24,105 nucleotides of DNA, taken from positions 1-24,105 of the IMG/VR virus record IMGVR_UViG_3300014839_000004; one strand, written 5' to 3'. This document shows, piece after piece, positions 19,193 to 24,105 of the stretch; position 1 is the first letter of the stretch, and each line of letters opens with the position of its first letter. The position numbers and the translations under genes were made by a program. The notes under the pieces are model-generated. The model saw nothing but the letters and a program-made list of their open reading frames with translations. It ran no database searches and was not told the origin of the DNA. The stretch is from a virus.

Positions 19193-19693
19193 ATGACCAG
19201 TAACCAACACATGGCGCAGTGGATTCCGCCAACCAAATTCCACTATGTTACCGGTACGTGGGCAGATGCAGCCGGTCAGGTGTCAGGCACGATCTGCAAA
19301 CACAAGACCGCCAATGCCGAAACCGCAGTCGTCACCATCCCCGTTGAAGTGCAGAGCAATTCCATTGCACTTCAAGGCTCGAAGATTGCCAGCATCGAAG
19401 TTGACTTCGAAGTGCTGGTAGCCGATTGCACCAGCATAGCCGTAACCGTGAACAAGGTCTCGCGCGGCTTGGATACCGCCGTCGCCGTGGTCGCCGCCCA
19501 AACCCAGGGCACCTTGGTTCCCACCCTCGCAAACGCAAAGGTTGTTGACCAACACAAACTCCTCATCCCGTTGGCTACAGCAATCTTCCTGCTCAACACG
19601 GAATATCTGCTCGTTCAATTGTCCTTCGTTTGCCCAGGAACAACCACACTCGATATTTTGGGCGCGGTCGTAAACTACACAGAGCGCAATTAG
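19193..19693 (+). CDS. Putative virion structural protein (possible decoration protein)
   Basis: 166 residues, start after AAAAAAGGAGATCAAGC. Strand-rich with many Val/Thr/Ala and little charge (SIAVTVNKVSRGLDTAVAVV), no membrane segment, ending in LDILGAVVNYTERN. Position right after the capsid gene and composition suggest a capsid decoration or short-tail structural protein; no family recognised. The following hairpin (19688-19714) contains its stop codon. Confidence 0.65.
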   Translation: MTSNQHMAQWIPPTKFHYVTGTWADAAGQVSGTICKHKTANAETAVVTIPVEVQSNSIALQGSKIASIEVDFEVLVADCTSIAVTVNKVSRGLDTAVAVVAAQTQGTLVPTLANAKVVDQHKLLIPLATAIFLLNTEYLLVQLSFVCPGTTTLDILGAVVNYTERN

Positions 19694-19714
19694 CCTTTTC
19701 GATAAAGGCTAATT
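19688..19714 (+). terminator. Hairpin at the end of the decoration-like gene
   Basis: AATTAGCCTTT (19688-19698) pairs perfectly with 19704-19714 around TCGAT, with the stop codon TAG inside the stem. Only a short, mixed T-run follows (TTCCTAAAT), so termination may be partial, giving more capsid-region than tail-region transcript. Confidence 0.6.
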
Positions 19715-19827
19715 CCTAAATCAGGTTGTCATCCGCAGAGTAGCTTGCCGTCTTGAACGTAATGCAAAGTGAGCATTTGAATTCTATGATCAGGCAATAC
19801 CATTGCAAACAAACTATTCTGCGGGCG

Positions 19828-19857
19828 CCTATCGCTGAAACCAGCGATGCAAGATCC
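19828..19857 (+). repeat. Single copy of the 27-bp repeat family
   Basis: The 30 bases here match 5132-5161 in the array at about 25 of 30 positions (shared CCTATC, CCAGCGATGCA and GATCC). The unit forms a perfect hairpin, ATCGCTG-AAAC-CAGCGAT (19831-19848), just ahead of the ribosome site of the holin-like gene. Confidence 0.75.
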
Positions 19858-19874
19858 AAAAACGAAAGGAGATT

Positions 19875-20108
19875 ATGAAATACAATCCGTTCCAAGACCA
19901 GAAATTCTTGACCCTTCTGGTTGATGCTACATGCTTCCTCGCTCTTTACTTCATGGGGAAGTACGGAAGCGTCTCGTTCTTTGATGACGCTAAAACCGTT
20001 TTCGCGACTGTCCAGCCGCTTGTCCTGCTCGCCATTGCCAATATGTTCGTTGGCGATGTTCAAGCCTTGCGCGCAGGCGTAAAGTTGTCGTTCTTCAAAC
20101 CAAAATAA
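19875..20108 (+). CDS. Holin-like small membrane protein
   Basis: 77 residues with two membrane helices (about 11-28, FLTLLVDATCFLALYFM, and 43-62, VFATVQPLVLLAIANMFVG) and a short basic C-terminus (KLSFFKPK). This layout fits a class II holin, but no endolysin is found beside it, and many small phage membrane proteins look alike. The start follows GAAAGGAGATT. It lies between two intergenic hairpins, in a spacer interrupting the structural operon, so its expression may be set separately. Confidence 0.6.
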   Translation: MKYNPFQDQKFLTLLVDATCFLALYFMGKYGSVSFFDDAKTVFATVQPLVLLAIANMFVGDVQALRAGVKLSFFKPK

Positions 20109-20158
20109 TTTTATTGCTGAAGTTCACCCGACTTCAACACTCGTGAGACACATCACAG

Positions 20159-20185
20159 GGGCTTGTTATCTAAAATAACAAGCCC
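20159..20185. terminator. Hairpin after the holin-like gene
   Basis: GGGCTTGTTAT (20159-20169) pairs perfectly with 20175-20185 around CTAAA. A smaller hairpin (TGAAGT/ACTTCA, about 20118-20136) precedes it. Neither has a good T-run on +. They may be weak terminators, processing sites or mRNA-stabilising structures. Confidence 0.5.
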
Positions 20186-20262
20186 TCTGTCAAACAAACA
20201 GGCCAAAGCCGAGTAATCTACCGTCCAAACCAAAATAAGGCCATTCTGAAAGGATTTCACCC

Positions 20263-20886
20263 ATGACAGCAATTGCAGATTTCCGTACTAAAATCTTGGC
20301 ACTTCTGGATGATCCAACCCTCGCCAAATACACCGCCGACCAGGTAGATCAAGCCTTGCGCGAAACTCTCACCAAATACAATAACTACAGACCTGTTCAA
20401 GCAACCTATGTCATAGACGGAACAAATGAACAGCGCATCGAATTGCCATTCGACTTTCCCGCAATTGCCATCATTCGCGTTGAGTATCCATCCGATCCCG
20501 CAAACCCATCAGAAGATGATGCCATCCCGTTCTATGCGTACAAGACAGATGGACACTGGTTTATCGAAACAAGAACCATCTACACCACCGCACAATCCCT
20601 GACCATCTTCTATACCATTTCCAATTACATTGACGGCCTCGATGCAGGTGCAGGCACAAGCATTCCCGCCGAAGATGTGGATATCCTCGCCCTGGGCGCG
20701 GCAGGCTTCGCCGCAATCACGCGCGCCAACTCACGCGCGGAAGCAATCAATCTCGTACCCAATGAAGCGCAGGAACTCAGGGCCATAGCCCAACAATACC
20801 TAAATGAGTTTTCCAACTACTTCGTTACCGAACCCAAGAACATGATCGTTGCAACCTGGGTCTTGGATACGGGTCAAAACTACTAA
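20263..20886 (+). CDS. Putative head-tail adaptor/connector protein
   Basis: 207 residues. The N-terminal helices (FRTKILALLDDPTLAKYTAD, QVDQALRETLTKY) followed by a strand domain and a C-terminal helical region (GAAGFAAITRANSRAEAIN, ELRAIAQQYLNEF) resemble gp6/gp15-type adaptor proteins that bind the portal. Such a protein would close the packaged head and connect a tail. The start follows GAAAGGATTTCACCC; the stop is followed one base later by the next start (TAATG). Assignment is by layout only. Confidence 0.65.
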   Translation: MTAIADFRTKILALLDDPTLAKYTADQVDQALRETLTKYNNYRPVQATYVIDGTNEQRIELPFDFPAIAIIRVEYPSDPANPSEDDAIPFYAYKTDGHWFIETRTIYTTAQSLTIFYTISNYIDGLDAGAGTSIPAEDVDILALGAAGFAAITRANSRAEAINLVPNEAQELRAIAQQYLNEFSNYFVTEPKNMIVATWVLDTGQNY

Positions 20887-21884
20887 TGCGCTCAATCAAC
20901 GCCACACTCAAAGCGGCGATGACATCAGCCGCAGGCATTCCCACGTTTCGCTTTTACCAACAGTCCACCGGCGGCGCGGATCAACATATCTACAACACTA
21001 TCGTAGGCTATGAAATCCAAGGCCTTGAAATGCACGTCAAAGTCCTTGCCACCGATTTTGTAAATCCAACAGCTTTCACTGGCTTCCTCACACGCGGCCT
21101 AAAGATCAACGGTGTTGAGTATCTCCTACCCACAAACTATTATGCCATCATGGATATCCAACTCGATGACAAATTCGCCATCTTCCACTGCAATATCCTA
21201 AATGGCAACAAGATCAACCAGGCCGCCGATGTTGCCGCCTATGTTTTACTCAACAACATCAGATCCTCACACTTTCAAAACCTTCAACCCGTTTATGCCG
21301 CTGACTATACCGAAGGCTGGCCGCTATACCAATTCGCTTCTACCGGCTCCGTGCTTACACTCGGAAATAATCAAATGCTGGTCGGACTTCTTAAACAAAA
21401 GTACGCCACTTACATCTCCGCACACAATGATGTCAGTGGCAGCACGTCCACACAAGAGATCAAGCTTATCTCCACTCACTGGCGCGCCTACAATCTCGCC
21501 ATCCACAGCAATCCATCAGCGAAGAACATCACCTCACTTGTGAATCTCGCTTTAATCCAGAATGTCCCCTACAAACAGTCCTGGATTTGGACAGATGAAA
21601 CCCTCGCCAAACACCGCACCAATGGCACGAATTACCACATCCACAATCTCGGCTTCATGCCCTCGACCGCCACATGGCCGTCCTACACCAGCATGCCCGC
21701 AACCCTCAATCAATTCAAGTTCCTGATTTATCCCGACTTCGAGCTTCTAGACGGAGACAATCTCAATATCACCATGTGTGGCCAGACGTTCAAGAGCATG
21801 GTCAAAATCGCCGAACGCTTCAACTGGCAAGCCAATCAAAAAATCCCTTGGCATATGGAAGTGAGCCAAATCGATGTTACCTAA
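20886..21884 (+). CDS. Putative tail or virion-surface protein
   Basis: 332 residues, no membrane segment or signal peptide. Mixed alpha/beta, rich in Asn, Thr and aromatics (for example HNLGFMPSTATWPSYTSMPA). The C-terminal 60 residues are strand-rich. It lies between the adaptor-like gene and the tail-fibre gene, so it may be a tail hub, nozzle or fibre base. No family recognised. Coupled to the upstream gene (TAATG) and overlapping the next by 11 bases. Confidence 0.7.
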   Translation: MRSINATLKAAMTSAAGIPTFRFYQQSTGGADQHIYNTIVGYEIQGLEMHVKVLATDFVNPTAFTGFLTRGLKINGVEYLLPTNYYAIMDIQLDDKFAIFHCNILNGNKINQAADVAAYVLLNNIRSSHFQNLQPVYAADYTEGWPLYQFASTGSVLTLGNNQMLVGLLKQKYATYISAHNDVSGSTSTQEIKLISTHWRAYNLAIHSNPSAKNITSLVNLALIQNVPYKQSWIWTDETLAKHRTNGTNYHIHNLGFMPSTATWPSYTSMPATLNQFKFLIYPDFELLDGDNLNITMCGQTFKSMVKIAERFNWQANQKIPWHMEVSQIDVT

Positions 21885-22881
21885 CGATAATCACGACAGC
21901 AATCATCTCGAGCTTGACACCACCAACTTTCAAACCTTGCTGAGCAGTGATGACAACAACCTTCAGCAAGCACTCGATGACCTGGATAAACACACTCACA
22001 CAGGCGGCGGCGGGACGTGGGGCTCAATAACCGGAACTCTCGCCAGTCAAACCGATCTTCAAGCCGCACTCGATGCACTCACAGCCGCAATTGCCGCCAA
22101 ACAAAACGCCCTGGGCTTCACGCCACGCACTACACTGGCAGCCGATGCGAATTATTATGTCCGCACCGATGGCAACGATTCGCACGATGGTTCAGCCAAT
22201 GATGCAACACACGCGTTCCTTACCATTCAAAAAGCGATCAACGTCGTCTATGGCACGTTGGATTTAAACGGCCACAACGTGACCATCCATGTGGCAGACG
22301 GAAGCTATGGAGCTGTCAGCGTCACTTCGCCCCAGGTCGGAGCAGGCACAATTCAATTGACCGGCAACACCACCACCCCTGCCAATTGCGTGATCAGTGC
22401 CGCACCAGGCGTCTACGTGAACAATTACGCCATCCTAAATCTCGGAGGCTTCAAGGTACTATCCACCTCAGCCGGTATATCTGCCAGCGGAGGCGCTATC
22501 ATCAATATCAACGGACTCATGGAATACGGCACCTGCTCAACAATGCACATCATCGCACTCGCAGGCGCGCAAATCTACATCACCGCCAACTATAAGATCA
22601 GTGGTGCATCGAATAACCATCTCTACTCCGGCACCGGTGGATTGATTGAATACAACACTCTCACCATCACGATCACTGGAACACCGGCATTCAGCACCGC
22701 TTTCGCCGCCGTCGACTCAACCGGCATGATCCGAAATTGGAGCTGCACCTTCAGCGGAGCCGCCACAGGCAAACGCTACTCCGCCTCCCTCAATGGAGTG
22801 ATCAACACCTTCGGCGGAGGCGCTACCTACTTCCCCGGCAATGCAGCCGGCACCACACCAACAGGCGGACAATACGCATAA
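21874..22881 (+). CDS. Tail fibre / receptor-binding protein with beta-helix
   Basis: 335 residues. Residues about 40-80 contain THTGGGGTWGSITGTLASQT and DLQAALDALTAAIAAKQNAL, a linker pattern shared by many phage fibres. From about 90 to 310 comes a right-handed, pectin-lyase-like beta-helix (YYVRTDGNDSHDGSANDATH, FLTIQKAINVV, repeated N/G-rich strands). The C-terminus FPGNAAGTTPTGGQYA is a recurrent fibre ending. It would bind the host surface, perhaps a polysaccharide; catalytic residues are not identified. It is the last structural gene, followed by the noncoding region. Confidence 0.85.
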   Translation: MLPNDNHDSNHLELDTTNFQTLLSSDDNNLQQALDDLDKHTHTGGGGTWGSITGTLASQTDLQAALDALTAAIAAKQNALGFTPRTTLAADANYYVRTDGNDSHDGSANDATHAFLTIQKAINVVYGTLDLNGHNVTIHVADGSYGAVSVTSPQVGAGTIQLTGNTTTPANCVISAAPGVYVNNYAILNLGGFKVLSTSAGISASGGAIININGLMEYGTCSTMHIIALAGAQIYITANYKISGASNNHLYSGTGGLIEYNTLTITITGTPAFSTAFAAVDSTGMIRNWSCTFSGAATGKRYSASLNGVINTFGGGATYFPGNAAGTTPTGGQYA

Positions 22882-23204
22882 ACATTCCCCCCAAAGAACC
22901 ACCCTGAAAGCTCCTACCGCGTCGCAAGCTCTGACAACTTTTACTGGCTGTTCCCTTCGGGGTCGCGGTCGCAAGCTCTGGACAAAAGCACCAACGGCCA
23001 CGGAAGAACACCGTCACAAGCCGCCCTTTCGTGTGCCGGAAAAGACCCGCACACTAGTTCTCGATCACCCAACCCGATAACTGATCAATCGCCCTTCTGC
23101 CGCCAATCCTTTTCCCATCTTGTCTGCTCCCAGGGTCGGACAGCTTCGCCAACTCTGATAAGGCCTTTCCCGCACGGCGGGACACAATAAAGTTTCTGAA
23201 AGTG

Positions 23205-23362
23205 CCATACACTTCTGTAAGAGCACTTCGGGCGGCGTGTGCGGTTCGTTCCGTGCTGTACAGGCGGGACACTGGCACACAGAACGTAAACGCCAGCCGC
23301 CGTACATCCCTTCACTCACAAAGAACAAGAACACACGCACACCACGCCCTCAGCCAAACACA
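23205..23362. repeat. Two-block dispersed repeat, copy B
   Basis: Blocks 23205-23243 and 23320-23362 match 668-706 and 749-791 in order and orientation (about 33/39 and 39/43 identical). In this copy block 1 is enclosed by a hairpin (AAGTGC...GCACTT) that copy A lacks. Confidence 0.8.
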
Positions 23363-23733
23363 CAAACAAGTACACCGCCTTGTGACTCCGCCAAACGCTT
23401 CGCGGCGGAGCACATAGCGGCATTCTCTGAAAGTGCACAGAACAAGAGCACTTCACACAGAGCGTGACCCATTCCTTCCGCCTCCACTCGCTCATAAACG
23501 TTCCACTTAGCTACGTTCGACGTACACTCACTCCGCGCCGTTCCACATCTCGCTCCTTCCGCCTCCCTCCTGGGTAGATCAAGCACCACGCACTGTGTTC
23601 AGCCAAACACAAGAACGCCGTCAGGCTTCGGATTACCTCAGCCGCACGGCACGATCAAGAACAATGCGGGCGCTCCCGTCGCCCCGCACCCCGCCGCTGG
23701 GCGGCCATCGGCCTCCCCGTCCCACCTCCCCTC

Positions 23734-23819
23734 GTGCTGACGCCGCGTCCGGTAAGGGTCATTGGTCGGACGGTGCGAGTACGCCCGCCGCCCCCTGCCC
23801 CTCCATGCGGCGTCAGCAC
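23734..23819. repeat. 13-bp inverted repeat enclosing nested hairpins
   Basis: GTGCTGACGCCGC (23734-23746) is perfectly complementary to 23807-23819, with two further inner pairs possible (G-U, U-A). The 60-base interior contains GTCCG/CGGAC (23747-23751, 23767-23771) and GCG-AGTA-CGC (about 23774-23783), so it could fold as a multi-branched RNA junction. No T-run follows; not a terminator. Confidence 0.8.
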
Positions 23820-24105
23820 ATCGGCCAAGAACAACTATATCCATCTCAAACGCAATCAAGATCAAAACCAAGAACGCTCATGCTGTCAGGGCGGACGCTT
23901 CGCGCGCTCAGCGTCACGGGAAGAACGCCCTCGCCCTTCCACATTCGCACGTACACAGATCGGCTTCGACGATGCGGACAGTACACCGCTCGCTCAGCCA
24001 CGAACGCCCACGGCGACGGCACTCCGCACAGACGCCCCGCTCCCCTCCCAAACCCAACCCCTCACCCTACGGCCATGCGCCCCGCACCCAACCACCGCGG
24101 GCGGC

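Larger units (their letters stand above)
22882..24105. other. 1.2-kb noncoding region after the fibre gene (continues at 1-446)
   Basis: No convincing gene in over 1.2 kb, joined on the circle with 1-446 to make about 1.55 kb. The + strand is C-rich. It holds a 13-bp direct repeat (GTCGCAAGCTCTG at 22921-22933 and 22968-22980), copy B of the two-block repeat, hairpins CCCGC/GCGGG near 23170, AAGTGC/GCACTT twice (about 23200-23227 and 23430-23453) and CTCCGCC/GGCGGAG (about 23386-23409), the long inverted repeat at 23734-23819, and several copies of an AAGAACGCC motif (for example near 23613 and 23920). A large structured RNA or a cis-acting replication or packaging region is plausible. Confidence 0.6.

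Overview
The window reads as one complete, circular, integrating phage or phage-like element of about 23.98 kb. Bases 1-123 are repeated exactly at 23983-24105, so the contig closes on itself. It carries a tyrosine integrase beside a tRNA 3'-half (attP), an excisionase-like HTH protein, a phage D12 DNA adenine methylase, and a head-gene block (small and large terminase, portal, protease-capsid fusion, adaptor-like protein, tail fibre). The host is not shown directly. Extracellular lamin-tail and SH3 proteins with Pro/Thr linkers, good sigma70-type promoters and AAGGAG ribosome sites would suit a Chloroflexota (Anaerolineae-like) bacterium, but that is an inference.

Layout: (1) 22882 through the circle junction to 446 and 642-1386 are two long, largely gene-free regions flanking a small ribbon-helix-helix (RHH) regulator (447-641). 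They share diverged sequence modules and long inverted repeats, and each ends in a promoter carrying CTTGATTATA. (2) 1387-4958 is the probable early operon on +: a SLOG/DprA-like protein, a J-domain protein and eight small unknown proteins, chained by start/stop overlaps and closed by a strong terminator at 4975-5007. (3) 4959-5583 holds an array of about 12 degenerate 27-bp units and a palindromic leaderless promoter. (4) 5584-7145 is the integration module: HTH/Xis-like protein, a small unknown protein, attP, and the integrase on minus. (5) 7313-10179 is a + strand accessory cluster: four-TM protein, zinc-finger protein, SH3 lipoprotein, HTH protein and small unknowns. It contains a TTGTAC-rich inverted-repeat cluster. 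(6) 10274-10960 is the methylase on minus with its own promoter; 11078-12445 is a secreted two-domain lamin-tail protein with its own terminator. (7) 12571-12617 holds interlocking inverted repeats just ahead of the late operon. (8) 12644-22881 is the structural operon.

What is missing is informative: I see no tape-measure gene, tail tube or sheath, endolysin, or recognisable replication initiator, polymerase or helicase. The particle would therefore be short-tailed, unusually reduced, or dependent on a helper. The most distinctive features are the duplicated structured noncoding regions with a shared operator, the interlocking repeats before the late genes, the 27-bp repeat used both as a noncoding array and as a protein linker, and a protease-capsid fusion with a well-placed internal ribosome site.
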